Origin: Pseudodesulfovibrio alkaliphilus
Lineage (GTDB): Bacteria > Desulfobacterota > Desulfovibrionia > Desulfovibrionales > Desulfovibrionaceae
Length of the DNA: 64,000 nt
Direction of reading: 5' to 3'
NCBI RefSeq assembly: GCF_009729555.1
Contig: NZ_WODC01000001.1
Location: 62,001 to 126,000, forward strand
Shown: positions 16,933 through 25,974 of the stretch, in pieces
Layout: each line of letters begins with the position of its first letter
How positions within the stretch are numbered: position 1 is the first letter of the stretch
Notes under the pieces: generated by a model
Databases searched by the model: none
What the model was told of the DNA's origin: nothing
The model's input: the letters and a program-made list of their open reading frames with translations, nothing else
Translations under genes and position numbers: made by a program

Positions 16933-17031
16933 CGTCACATCCTCGCTGGCAAGGTTATAATTCTTCAGCATGTCCAATCATTAGTCCAATCTTGTCGTGA
17001 AGTCCATACATCAGGCAACAGGCGTGGAAAC

Positions 17032-18690
17032 TCAGATGGAAATGACCAGGGGGACAACCACCGGGTCGCGCCCGAGCACCTTGCGGAAAAAACGGCGCAA
17101 GGCCGAACGGATGCGTTCCTTGAGCTTGGTCGTCTCGCCAGGGGCGATATTTTCGTGCACATCCAGCACGATACATTTGGCGTCGTCGAGCAGGTGCATA
17201 TACTGCTGTTCGAAGACGAACCCCTTGGACATGATGTCAGGCCCCATGCTGATCTCCCCGGTGGCCTCGTCCACCACCAGGACCACGATGACCATGCCCT
17301 CGCCCGCCAGCAACTGGCGCTCGCGCAGCACGCTCTGGCCCACATCGCCGACCCCCTTGCCGTCCACCAGAATCTTCTCTGCCCTGAAGGGCCGACCGAA
17401 ATACATGGAGCCGTCGGCCTCAAAGGCCACCGACTGGCCGTTCTCCACCACCAGGGCATTTTCCTCTTCCACCCCGCACTCGAATGCCAGCCGGGCGTGC
17501 TTGACCAGATGACGATACTCGCCGTGAACAGGAATGAAATACCGGGGCCGCACGGCTTCGAGCATCAGGGTCAGCTCGCCCGCATGGGCGTGGCCCGAGG
17601 CATGGACGCCGTGCATCTTTTCATAAAGCACCTCGGCCCCGAGGCGATAGAGGTTGTTGATGACACGGGTGATGGCCCGCACGTTGCCCGGAATAAAACG
17701 GGACGAGAGAATGCACAGATCGCCGGGTTTGACCGTGATCTGCCGGTGCTCGCCCATGGACATGCGCGAAAGCGCGGCCAGGGGTTCGCCCTGGGAGCCG
17801 GTGACAAGCAGCACCAGCTCGGAATCGCCGAACTCGTCCAGCCGGTCCAGCTCGATGAGGGTTCCCTTGGGAATGCGCAGGTAGCCCATGTCGCGAGCCA
17901 GCTCAATGTTGCGCAAGAGGGATTTGCCGGAAACGGCCACCTTGCGCCCTTCGGCGTCCGCCAGATCAACGACCTCCTGGATGCGCTGGATGTGGCTCGA
18001 GAAGAGCGAGACCAGGATGCGTCCCTTGGCGGTGGAAAAAATCTCGCGCAGACTGACCTTGATCTCCCGCTCCGTCAGGGCGAACCCCTCCCGGGCCACG
18101 TTGGTGGAATCCGAGAACATGAGCAGCACTCCCGGCTCGGAAAACCGGCGGAAGGCATTGAGGTCTGTGGCGTGGCCGCCGAGGGGATTGCGGTCGATCT
18201 TGAAATCGCCGGTATGGACCACCCGACCCGCCGGGGTCTCAATGCCCAGACCATACCCCTCGATGATGGAATGGCAGACCGGAAAGAAATTGAAGGTGAA
18301 ATCGCCAAGGAGCACACGATCATGGGGCCGGACCGGCCGAAGATCGGCCCAGCGGGCGAGATCGTGCTCGCGCAGCTTGTTCTCCACCAGCCCCAGGGTG
18401 AACTGGCTGCCGTAGACGGGCACGTCCACATTCTGGAGCAGCCAGGGCAAGGCGCCGATGTGGTCCTCATGACCGTGGGTGAGCACGATGCCGTGAAGCA
18501 TGGCCTTGTTTTGAAGCACGAAGTCGAAACAGGGAATGACCACGTCCACGCCAAAGTGGTAGTCCTCGGGGAACATCAGGCCGCAGTCCACCAGCACCAT
18601 GGAGCGCGGCGTCTTGAAAGCCATGCAGTTCATGCCGATCTCGCCCAGCCCGCCCAGCGGGTGAACGCTGAAACAAGGAGAGTCCGTCAT
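17032..18690 (-). CDS. rnj: Ribonuclease J
   Basis: A 552-residue RNase J, the metallo-beta-lactamase/beta-CASP nuclease that degrades and matures RNA by 5' exonuclease and endonuclease action. The metal motif HGHEDH is at 72-77 (H72, H74, D76, H77), GLGEIGMN near the N-terminus, further histidines and aspartates follow, and the C-terminal HASGHAH is the beta-CASP/MBL motif. Length is right for the family. The ATG directly follows the TAA of plsC, so the two genes are coupled. Confidence 0.95.
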   Translation of the reverse strand: MTDSPCFSVHPLGGLGEIGMNCMAFKTPRSMVLVDCGLMFPEDYHFGVDVVIPCFDFVLQNKAMLHGIVLTHGHEDHIGALPWLLQNVDVPVYGSQFTLGLVENKLREHDLARWADLRPVRPHDRVLLGDFTFNFFPVCHSIIEGYGLGIETPAGRVVHTGDFKIDRNPLGGHATDLNAFRRFSEPGVLLMFSDSTNVAREGFALTEREIKVSLREIFSTAKGRILVSLFSSHIQRIQEVVDLADAEGRKVAVSGKSLLRNIELARDMGYLRIPKGTLIELDRLDEFGDSELVLLVTGSQGEPLAALSRMSMGEHRQITVKPGDLCILSSRFIPGNVRAITRVINNLYRLGAEVLYEKMHGVHASGHAHAGELTLMLEAVRPRYFIPVHGEYRHLVKHARLAFECGVEEENALVVENGQSVAFEADGSMYFGRPFRAEKILVDGKGVGDVGQSVLRERQLLAGEGMVIVVLVVDEATGEISMGPDIMSKGFVFEQQYMHLLDDAKCIVLDVHENIAPGETTKLKERIRSALRRFFRKVLGRDPVVVPLVISI

Positions 18691-19416
18691 TTAGGCATCC
18701 TTGGCGAGCAGTTCGCGGTAGGCGGTGCGCATCATCTGGCGCAGGTCGTCCTTGAAGGCATCGCGGTCCTTGATGGTGTACTTGGCCGGGTCAATGACCG
18801 GCAGGGCCTTGAATCGGATCAGATGACGATTGTCGATGATTTTCGACCCCTTGGGCATGATCTTGCCGGTGCCGGTCATAACGAAGGGTACCACGGGCAG
18901 ACCGCACTTGAGCGCCAGGATCATGCCGCCGATCTTGAACTCCATCAGATCGTCCAGTTCGGTGTTGCGCGTGCCCTCGGGAAAGATCAGCGGCGAGATG
19001 CCGGAGCGGGCCGTCTCCACTGCGGCGCTCAGGCTCTCCATGGCGGCCCGGCGGTTGTCGCGGTCGATGGAAATGTGCCCAGCGTGGGCCAACGCCCGGC
19101 CATAGAGGGGAATGTCAAAGAGGCTCTTCTTGGCCACGAAGCGAATCCTGTTGCCCTTGAGCAGCGTAAAGAGCACCGGAATGTCCAGATTGCTCTGGTG
19201 GTTGCCGATGAAGACATAGTGGCCCTTGGGGTCGATCTCGCCCATGTCGGCTTCGATTTTGACCCCGGCCAGGCGCACGGCGGCCGCCCCCCAGGCCAGC
19301 CCCCAGAAGTCGTACTCCTCGGGCGTGGAGTTTTCCCGGTCCACGCGAAGCATGCGGATGCTGTAGTAGATGGTGACAGGTATCAGGAGCAGGATAAAAA
19401 AAACGCGTCGAAACAT
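18691..19416 (-). CDS. plsC: 1-acyl-sn-glycerol-3-phosphate acyltransferase
   Basis: A 241-residue membrane-bound acyltransferase that makes phosphatidic acid. Acyltransferase block I is NHQSNLD (H73, D78) and block III is FPEGTRN; an N-terminal hydrophobic helix (about 5-20) anchors it. I chose ATG 19416 because GAGG is six bases before it; the ATG at 19422 is directly adjacent to that GAGG. Paired with RNase J in one transcript, with abutting stop and start codons. Confidence 0.92.
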   Translation of the reverse strand: MFRRVFFILLLIPVTIYYSIRMLRVDRENSTPEEYDFWGLAWGAAAVRLAGVKIEADMGEIDPKGHYVFIGNHQSNLDIPVLFTLLKGNRIRFVAKKSLFDIPLYGRALAHAGHISIDRDNRRAAMESLSAAVETARSGISPLIFPEGTRNTELDDLMEFKIGGMILALKCGLPVVPFVMTGTGKIMPKGSKIIDNRHLIRFKALPVIDPAKYTIKDRDAFKDDLRQMMRTAYRELLAKDA

Positions 19417-19519
19417 GGGCATCCTCGTGGTGTTGACTCACGACTGAGTAAACCATATTCCTGCGCGAAACAAGTGCGCAACCAGCCCATTACGAAGAGC
19501 CGGATGTCTGCGGACGCCC

Positions 19520-19558
19520 GAAAAGAAGACGGGACGACGGAATGACCCGCCGTCCCGT
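19520..19558 (-). terminator. Terminator after the EF-G-like gene
   Basis: ACGGGACGACGG (19529-19540) pairs with CCGCCGTCCCGT (19547-19558) with one mismatch; on the minus strand CTTCTTTTC follows. It separates the EF-G-like gene from plsC. Confidence 0.75.
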
Positions 19559-19576
19559 TATTGCCTGGGTTCGGTC

Positions 19577-21640
19577 CTACTCGTCCTCGCTGCCCTTCCT
19601 GTGGGCGGCGATGACCTTTTCCGCCTCCTGGGGCGGGCATTCCTCGTAGGAGGCAAACTCCATGAAGAAGGTGCCCTGGCCGCCGGTCATGGAGTTGAGA
19701 TCCGGGGCGTACTTGAGCATCTCGGCCATGGGCACATGGGCCTTGACCTCGGTGATGCCGGCCTGGGAGTCGGACCCCAGCACCTTGCCGCGCCGCGAGG
19801 AGAGGTCGCCAATGACATCGCCCATGAAGGAATCGGGCACGGCCACGGTGACGAGCATGATCGGCTCGAGCAGAGCCATCTTGGCCTTCTCGCAAGCCTT
19901 CTTGAAGGCCAGGGAGCCGGCCACCTTGAAGGCCATTTCCGACGAGTCCACGGAGTGGTAGCTGCCGTCGTAGAGCGTGACCTGGAAATCAATGACCGGA
20001 TAACCAGCCAGCACACCCCGGGCGGCGGTCTCCTGGATTCCCTTGTCCACGGCCGGAATAAACTGGCGCGGGATGGAGCCGCCCACCACCTGATCCACGA
20101 ACTCGTAGCCCTCGCCCGAGCCCCTGGGGGCGACATGAATCCAGCAGTCGCCGAACTGGCCGCGGCCGCCGGACTGCTTCTTGTGGCGGCCCTGGATCTC
20201 GCGGGCACCAGTCTTGAAGGTTTCGCGATACGGCACCTTGGGAGTCTTGAGCACGATATCGGTCTTGTAGCGCCGCTTGGCCTTCTCCACCGAGACCTCG
20301 ATATGGTTCTGGCCCATGCCCGAAAGCAGGATGTCGCCGGATTCCTCGTCGCGGCTCAGGGTCAGGGTGATGTCCTCGTCAAGGAGCTTGGCCACGGCGG
20401 CATAGACCTTGTCCTCGTCGCCCTTCTCGGCCGGAGCCAGGGCAAAGGTGATGAGCTGCGGGGACATCTCTGGCTTTTTGAGCACAAAGCCGCTTTTCTC
20501 GGCCGTCAGGGTGTCGCCGGTCGAGGTGTTCTTGAGCTTGGCCAGGGTAACGATGGAGCCGGGGCCCATGGGTGTTTTGGACTGGGTCTGCTCCTTGCCG
20601 TTCATGAGCAGCAGCTGGCCCACGCGCTCCTTCTCGCCATTGCTGGCGTTGAGCAGGGCCGAATCGGGCTTGAGTTCACCCGAAAGGACGCGAACCACGG
20701 TCAGCTGCCCGGCAAAGGGATCGGCCAGGGTCTTGAAGACGAAGCAGGCCAGGGGCTCGTCCGGGGAACCGGAGCGCTCGCCCTCGTCCCCCTCCCATGG
20801 CTTGTGGGCCAGGGGGCCGGGTAACAGGCTCTGAACGGTGTCGAGAATCATCTGGCCGCCCTGGTTGTTCAGGGCAGAGGCCACGACCACGGGCACCAGC
20901 TCGCCCGCGGCCACGCCCGCCTGCAACCCGCGGGTGATGTCGTCCGGGGAGAGCTGCCCCTCCTCCAGGTACTTTTCCATCAGTTCCTCATCGCTCTCGG
21001 CGATGTTTTCTATCATGGCCTCGCGCAGGGCCTCCACCTCGTCGGCCACCTCGTCTGGAATGGCTTCCTCTGATACCGCGCCGTCAGCGCCGAACATCAG
21101 CGCCTTGCCGGACATCATGTCCACCACGCCCCGGAACTGCTCCTTGCTCCCCACAGGGTAGTAGAGCAGCGCCGGGCGGGCGCCCAGGGCGTCGGAAATG
21201 CCAGCAAAGGCGGTGTCGAACTCGGCCCGGTCGCGGTCCATCTTGTTGATCACGATCATGGCGGGCAACCCCATGCCCTGGACCAGCTGCCACACCTTGC
21301 GGGTCTGCGGCTTGACGCCGTCCACCGCGTCGATGACCAGTACCGCGCCGTCGGCAGCGGTGAGAGAGTAGGAAAGATCCCCGGAAAAATTGGAGTCGCC
21401 CGGAGTGTCGATGAGAAAATGGTCGTTCTTCTTCCACTTGAAGGTGGCGACGCCGGGCTGGATGGACCCGCGCCGCTTGATCTCCTCGGGCTCGTAATCC
21501 AGAACAGTGCTCCCTTCCTCGACCTTGCCCAAACGATTTATCACGCCGGCGTTGAAAAGCAGCATTTCGGCAACCGTGGTCTTTCCACTGCCGCCGTGAC
21601 CGACGAATGCGTACGTTCTCTGTGTCTTCAGGTCAGGCAT
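19577..21640 (-). CDS. EF-G-like translation factor GTPase (EF-G paralog)
   Basis: A 687-residue five-domain EF-G homolog. GTPase motifs: P-loop GHGGSGKT (14-21), DTPGD (78-82), NKMD (132-135). The P-loop has GGSG where translocating EF-G has IDAG, and switch I reads RRGSI instead of RGITI. These marks place it in the second EF-G group (FusA2/EF-G2-like), whose role in translocation or recycling is doubtful and often unknown. Domain IV/V strands (VPYRETF, GQFGDCWI, MTGGQGTF) are present, so it should still bind the ribosome. A strong promoter and its own terminator make it a single-gene unit. Confidence 0.88.
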   Translation of the reverse strand: MPDLKTQRTYAFVGHGGSGKTTVAEMLLFNAGVINRLGKVEEGSTVLDYEPEEIKRRGSIQPGVATFKWKKNDHFLIDTPGDSNFSGDLSYSLTAADGAVLVIDAVDGVKPQTRKVWQLVQGMGLPAMIVINKMDRDRAEFDTAFAGISDALGARPALLYYPVGSKEQFRGVVDMMSGKALMFGADGAVSEEAIPDEVADEVEALREAMIENIAESDEELMEKYLEEGQLSPDDITRGLQAGVAAGELVPVVVASALNNQGGQMILDTVQSLLPGPLAHKPWEGDEGERSGSPDEPLACFVFKTLADPFAGQLTVVRVLSGELKPDSALLNASNGEKERVGQLLLMNGKEQTQSKTPMGPGSIVTLAKLKNTSTGDTLTAEKSGFVLKKPEMSPQLITFALAPAEKGDEDKVYAAVAKLLDEDITLTLSRDEESGDILLSGMGQNHIEVSVEKAKRRYKTDIVLKTPKVPYRETFKTGAREIQGRHKKQSGGRGQFGDCWIHVAPRGSGEGYEFVDQVVGGSIPRQFIPAVDKGIQETAARGVLAGYPVIDFQVTLYDGSYHSVDSSEMAFKVAGSLAFKKACEKAKMALLEPIMLVTVAVPDSFMGDVIGDLSSRRGKVLGSDSQAGITEVKAHVPMAEMLKYAPDLNSMTGGQGTFFMEFASYEECPPQEAEKVIAAHRKGSEDE

Positions 21641-21734
21641 TTTCTACTCCACTGGTATTTATTGGTTTTTCCTATGATCAGGGGAACCTCCGGCCCCGTG
21701 GCATCACTGGCACTTGGTTTTTCACAGGTTTAGT

Positions 21735-21764
21735 CCTATAGGAAGAGCAACGCGAGATTGTCAA
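21735..21764 (-). promoter_or_regulatory. Sigma-70 promoter of the EF-G-like gene
   Basis: On the minus strand a perfect TTGACA (21764-21759) is followed after 18 bases by TATAGG (21740-21735), about 95 bases before the ATG at 21640. Confidence 0.6.
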
Positions 21765-21806
21765 GGGGGGCGACCCGAAAAACATGCCCCCATGACACTG
21801 TTTTTT

Positions 21807-21836
21807 TTGGCAATTTTAGCGGAGTACGCCAATAAT
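21807..21836 (+). promoter_or_regulatory. Candidate promoter of the ParB-like/SPL-like pair
   Basis: TTGGCA (21807-21812), an 18-base spacer and AATAAT (21831-21836), about 65 bases before the GTG start at 21900. The spacer is one base longer than ideal and the -10 is imperfect. Confidence 0.35.
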
Positions 21837-21899
21837 GGGCAACAAAGTCCCGCATTCCCGAACGGTTATCCCCCGGCAAGCACACAGCAGGAGCCCAAA

Positions 21900-22862
21900 G
21901 TGCATCTTTCAAACGAGACAGTGACCACCCCGGCCAGCGCCATCCGCACCGCCGGGACGCACCTCTTCTGGGCCACCGCCCCTTCTCCCGCCCTAATGTG
22001 CTCCCTCGAACGCCACGGGCAGATTCAGCCGGTGCTCGTCCGTACGACTGCAGGCGGGCTGGAGCTGGTGGCCGGGTACGCCCGGGTTGCGGCTCTGGGC
22101 CGACTGGGCCGCCCGGTACTGGCAAGACTGGTGGAAACGGAAAACCCGGCCGAGCCCGGCCTACTCTATCTGGCCGACAACGCCCAGCGCCCGCTGGACG
22201 ATGCCATGCGACTGGCCGCCTGGCACCACTTCCGTCCCCTGCTCGATGATGCCCGGCTGGCCGAAGAAGTCCTGCCCTGCCTGGGTATCACCCCCGGCAG
22301 CCGCGACGCGAAACTCCTGGCCGACTGGCTCTCCCTGCCCAAGCAATGGCAGGGCAACCTCGCGGCCGGACGCGTTCCCCTGGCAGCCGGAACCGTTCTG
22401 TCCCGCATGACCGATGCGGACCGGCAGGCCGTTGCACCGCTCTTCGCCGAATTGTCCTGGTCACGCTCCAATGCCGTCAACCTGCTCACCTGGCTTTTCG
22501 AGGCAGCAAGGATGACCGGCAGACCCGTGGCTCGGATCATGACCGAACAGGGCATGGAGCAGACGACACAGCGCGGCCTCTCGCCCAAGGACGCCATGTC
22601 GCGGCTGGCCGCCCTGGCCCGCGAGGCTCGCCATCCCACCTTGAGCGCCATGCAGGCACGATTCACAGCCGCAGCCAGCGACCTGACGACAGGCACCCGG
22701 TGGCGCATCACCCAACCCGACCACTTTGAAACAGACGGGGTCGAACTCTCTGCCCGCATCGCCAGCCCAGACCAACTCGAACGCGCTGTCCGCGACCTTC
22801 AGATCATGGCCGAACGCCCGAGCTGGCATCAACTCTGGAAGGCCACCACAGACCATGACTGA
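21900..22862 (+). CDS. ParB/Srx-fold N-terminal domain protein
   Basis: A 320-residue protein that resembles ParB/Spo0J-type DNA-binding proteins. I chose GTG 21900 because CAGGAGC is five bases before it; the frame continues further upstream without a better signal. Residues about 30-75 have the ParB N-terminal pattern (SLERHGQIQPVLVR, then LVAGYARVAALGRLG in place of GERRxRA). A helical region follows that could be the HTH (residues 110-200), and a long helical C-terminus. It is not linked to parA and is unlikely to be the chromosome partition protein. Its stop overlaps the start of the next gene by eight bases, so the two act together. Confidence 0.7.
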   Translation: MHLSNETVTTPASAIRTAGTHLFWATAPSPALMCSLERHGQIQPVLVRTTAGGLELVAGYARVAALGRLGRPVLARLVETENPAEPGLLYLADNAQRPLDDAMRLAAWHHFRPLLDDARLAEEVLPCLGITPGSRDAKLLADWLSLPKQWQGNLAAGRVPLAAGTVLSRMTDADRQAVAPLFAELSWSRSNAVNLLTWLFEAARMTGRPVARIMTEQGMEQTTQRGLSPKDAMSRLAALAREARHPTLSAMQARFTAAASDLTTGTRWRITQPDHFETDGVELSARIASPDQLERAVRDLQIMAERPSWHQLWKATTDHD

Positions 22863-23994
22863 TCCCGCACAGCTGCCCCCACACCTGCGCCGCATCGCCC
22901 AGGTCTTTGTGGACGAATCCATGGCCGACTCGCCTCTGGCCCGCCGTGTCCGCAAGCGGCTGGCCGCCTCCACCCACGCCCAGGTTCCCTGGACCGTGGT
23001 TCCGGCAGGAACCGACCGGGTCCTCTTTGACCAAGGCGATGCCCAGGCACTTTATCTCAAGGATTACAAAGGAAAATTTCTGCGCTTCTGCCCCGGCACC
23101 CGCGCCTACCACTGCTGCGCCTACCGTATCATCCATATCGGCGAGAACTGCCCCATGGCCTGCTCCTACTGCATCCTGCAGGCCTATTTTCAGGACCGCG
23201 TCCTCAAGATCTGGGCCAATCAGGACGACCTCTTCACCCAGCTCGCCGACGCCTTCGGCGCCGACCGCACCACCCGGTTCCGCGTGGGCACCGGGGAGTT
23301 CACCGACTCCCTTGCCCTCGAACACCTCACCGGATACAGCCGCGACCTGGTTTCCTTCCTCAATGACCACGAAAACGTGGTTCTCGAACTCAAATCCAAG
23401 GTGGTGGATCTCTCCTGGATGGACGCGGCCAAACGCACGGATCGCGTCCTGCCCGCCTGGTCGCTGAACGCGCCCTTCATCAACGAGCACGAGGAGTTCC
23501 ACGTCTCCACACTGACTCAGCGCCTGAAAGCGGCCCGCATCTGCGCCCAGGCCGGATTCCGGGTCTGCCTCCACTTCGATCCCATCATCCACTTCCCCGG
23601 CTGGCGCGAGGGGTATGCCCGGACCATCGACATGATCTTCGATTATCTCACGCCGTCCCAGATCGCCTACATGAGCCTCGGCTCCTTTCGCTGCATGCCG
23701 CAGCTCACGCCCATCATCGCCGACAACTTCCCACAGGCCACATACATATATAACGAATTCGTTCCTGGTCTCGACGGCAAGGCCCGCCTGCTCCGCCCCC
23801 TGCGCCTTGAGCAATTCGCCTTCATGGTCAACCGTCTGCGCGGCCACGGCATGAACAGACAGCTCTACTTCTGCATGGAATCCTCGGAAGTCTGGCAACA
23901 GGTCCTCGGCTACACCCCGAAAGACCTCGGCGGACTCGCCAACCACCTGATGACCAGGGCCTTCGGTGCACAGCGTGGAAAGGAACCGGCCTAA
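22855..23994 (+). CDS. SPL-family radical SAM protein
   Basis: A 379-residue homolog of spore photoproduct lyase. The radical SAM cluster motif is C99-x3-C103-x2-C106 (CPMACSYC), followed by YFQDRV. True SPL uses a conserved cysteine about 43 residues after the third cluster cysteine as hydrogen donor; here that region reads RVGTGEFTD (143-151), with no cysteine, so repair of the classical spore photoproduct is doubtful. The start ATG 22855 lies inside the end of the ParB-like gene (overlap ATGACTGA), showing translational coupling. These bacteria do not form spores. A DNA- or RNA-directed radical reaction is plausible. Confidence 0.82.
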   Translation: MTDPAQLPPHLRRIAQVFVDESMADSPLARRVRKRLAASTHAQVPWTVVPAGTDRVLFDQGDAQALYLKDYKGKFLRFCPGTRAYHCCAYRIIHIGENCPMACSYCILQAYFQDRVLKIWANQDDLFTQLADAFGADRTTRFRVGTGEFTDSLALEHLTGYSRDLVSFLNDHENVVLELKSKVVDLSWMDAAKRTDRVLPAWSLNAPFINEHEEFHVSTLTQRLKAARICAQAGFRVCLHFDPIIHFPGWREGYARTIDMIFDYLTPSQIAYMSLGSFRCMPQLTPIIADNFPQATYIYNEFVPGLDGKARLLRPLRLEQFAFMVNRLRGHGMNRQLYFCMESSEVWQQVLGYTPKDLGGLANHLMTRAFGAQRGKEPA

Positions 23995-25643
23995 ACTCCG
24001 GCCTTGCGGAAGACGGCGTCCACCATGGCCCGGGCCTCGCGCTGGATGGCCTTCAGGTGATCCGCGCCCCTGAATGATTCCGCATATATCTTGTAGATGC
24101 TCTCGGTACCCGAGGGACGAGCGGCGAACCAGCCGTTGTCGCTGACGACCTTGAGGCCGCCGATGGGCGCATCGTTGCCGGGTGCGCGGGTGAGCTTGGC
24201 GCGGATGGTCTCTCCGGCCAGGGTATCGGCTACTACCATGTCCGGCGTGAGGCAGCAGAAAGCGGCCTTTTGCGCGGGAGAGGCCGGGGCGTCCATGCGC
24301 TCGTAGACCGATGTGCCGTGTTCGTTTTCCAGTTCGCAGTAAAGCTCGCCGGGATCGCGCCCAGTGCGGGCCGTGATCTCTGCGGCCAGCAGGTCCATGA
24401 TGATGCCATCCTTGTCCGTGGTCCAGACCGTGCCGTCGCGCCGCAGGAAGCTGGCCCCGGCCGATTCCTCGCCGCCGAACCCGCATGAACCGTCGAGAAG
24501 TCCGTCAACGAACCATTTGAAGCCGACCGGCACCTCGTGCACACGGCGGCCCAGGCTGGCGGCCACCCGGTCTATCATGGAACTGGATACCAGGGTCTTG
24601 CCCACGGCCGCGTCGGACGACCAACCGGGACGGTGGGTGAAGAGATACTGGACGGCCACGGACAGGTAGTGGTTGGGGTTCAGCAGACCGGAGCTTCTGG
24701 TGACGATACCGTGGCGGTCGTAGTCCGGGTCGTTGCCAAAGGCGATGTCGTACTCGTCCTTGTGCCGGATGAGCGAGGCCATGGCCCAGGGGGAGGAGCA
24801 GTCCATACGGATCTTGCCGTCCCTGTCCACGGTCATGAAGCCAAAGGCCGGGTCCACCGCATCGTTGGTGAGAGTCAGGTCAAGACCATACATGTCTGCC
24901 AGGGGCTCCCAATAGGCTATGCCCGACCCGCCCATGGGGTCCACCCCGATCCGAACCCCTGCGTCACGGATGACATCAAGGTCCACGGCATGGCGCAGAT
25001 CGACGATGTAAGGGGTGATGTAATCATAGTGCTCGGTGGCCGGGCTCTTCAGGGCGCGGTCAAGGGGCATTCGCCTGACCCCCGCAAGCTTGGCCCCGAG
25101 CAGTTCGTTGGCCCGGTCCTGAATGGCTCTGGTGGTCATGGTGTCGGCAGGGCCGCCCTCGGGGGGATTGTACTTGTAGCCGCCGTCACGCGGCGGATTG
25201 TGGGACGGGGTGATGACCACCCCGTCGGCCAATCCGGTCTTGCGGCCGCGGTTCCAGGCGAGGATGGCGTGGGAAATCACCGGGGTGGGCGTGTACCCCC
25301 CATCGCGCTGGATACGCACCGCGACCCCGTTGGCGGAGAAGACCTCCAGGGCTGTAGCCAGGGCGGGCTCGCTCAGGGCGTGGGTGTCCATGCCCAGGTG
25401 CAGCGGGCCGTCAATGCCCCGGGACGCCCGGTGTTCGCACACGGCCTGACTCACGGCCAGGATGTGGTTCTCGTTGAATGTTCCGTCAAGAGACGACCCC
25501 CGGTGGCCGGATGTGCCAAATTCCACGGCACAGGCAGGATCCGCCGGATCGGGCTTGATTTGAAAATAAGCCGCCACGAGCCGGGGGATGTTGACGAGGA
25601 TGTCTCTCGGGGCGGGCTTTCCGGCCAATTGGTGAGGCTGCAT
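23991..25643 (-). CDS. pgm: Phosphoglucomutase, alpha-D-glucose specific
   Basis: A 550-residue enzyme interconverting glucose 1-phosphate and glucose 6-phosphate. FGTSGHRG near residue 45, the phosphoserine loop in [19 protein letters not shown], the metal loop GGSG (DPMGGSGI) and the substrate loop GGEESAG are all present, and the C-terminal [16 protein letters not shown] binds phosphate. ATG 25643 is preferred over ATG 25649 by Shine-Dalgarno spacing (GGAG eight bases away) and by alignment with the E. coli N-terminus. Its TAG overlaps the TAA of the convergent SPL-like gene. Confidence 0.95.
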   Translation of the reverse strand: MQPHQLAGKPAPRDILVNIPRLVAAYFQIKPDPADPACAVEFGTSGHRGSSLDGTFNENHILAVSQAVCEHRASRGIDGPLHLGMDTHALSEPALATALEVFSANGVAVRIQRDGGYTPTPVISHAILAWNRGRKTGLADGVVITPSHNPPRDGGYKYNPPEGGPADTMTTRAIQDRANELLGAKLAGVRRMPLDRALKSPATEHYDYITPYIVDLRHAVDLDVIRDAGVRIGVDPMGGSGIAYWEPLADMYGLDLTLTNDAVDPAFGFMTVDRDGKIRMDCSSPWAMASLIRHKDEYDIAFGNDPDYDRHGIVTRSSGLLNPNHYLSVAVQYLFTHRPGWSSDAAVGKTLVSSSMIDRVAASLGRRVHEVPVGFKWFVDGLLDGSCGFGGEESAGASFLRRDGTVWTTDKDGIIMDLLAAEITARTGRDPGELYCELENEHGTSVYERMDAPASPAQKAAFCCLTPDMVVADTLAGETIRAKLTRAPGNDAPIGGLKVVSDNGWFAARPSGTESIYKIYAESFRGADHLKAIQREARAMVDAVFRKAGV

Positions 25644-25745
25644 GGTCATGTCTCCGTTTCGTTGCCGTCGTTCGCGTCCGTTGACGGACAATACCACCAC
25701 AGCACCCCCCGTGTCATGTCTTGCCGTATTCACGGAGTTATTCTC

Positions 25746-25774
25746 TTGCCGGCCGACAAGACAAGGGATAAAAT
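25746..25774 (+). promoter_or_regulatory. Candidate sigma-70 promoter of the MCP gene
   Basis: TTGCCG (25746-25751), exactly 17 bases, TAAAAT (25769-25774), about 200 bases before the ATG. It lies in the 331-bp spacer between the divergent pgm and MCP genes. Confidence 0.5.
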
Positions 25775-25792
25775 TAATAGTAATCATTATAC
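25772..25792. promoter_or_regulatory. Possible Fur box
   Basis: The sequence around TAATCATTAT (25781-25790) keeps the central part of the Fur consensus, with AATAG on its left where the consensus has GATAATGA. It overlaps the -10 and start region of the candidate MCP promoter, the right place for repression. The spacer is notably AT-rich in 25769-25830. No ferrous-iron gene is near, so this rests on sequence resemblance only. Confidence 0.35.
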
Positions 25793-25974
25793 AAAAATTC
25801 ATTATAAAAGGATAATCCGATCTGATATGGCAATGAAAACGTGCTGCCTCGCTCTGCACATGGCGCTGATTGATCAATCGGTCATCGGCGACGGGGAGGA
25901 GTGCCATGGCGCGGCAGCGGTTTTCTCGAGAAACATGGCCGCTTCGGCGGCGAAAGACAAAGGAGAGTCGCAGA

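Noticed and set aside
15487-19545. Very long plus-strand frame of 1352 codons
   Set aside because: It runs opposite to the lipoprotein, RNase J and plsC genes and through cyuA in another frame; composition is Arg/Gly/His-rich as expected of shadow frames.
21900-22862. Chromosome-partition ParB
   Set aside because: No parA, no parS-like palindrome seen, and the GERR box is changed to GYARVAA; coupled instead to the radical SAM gene.
22804-24486. Minus-strand frame of 560 codons over the SPL-like gene
   Set aside because: Shadow of the SPL-like and pgm genes; no recognisable motifs.
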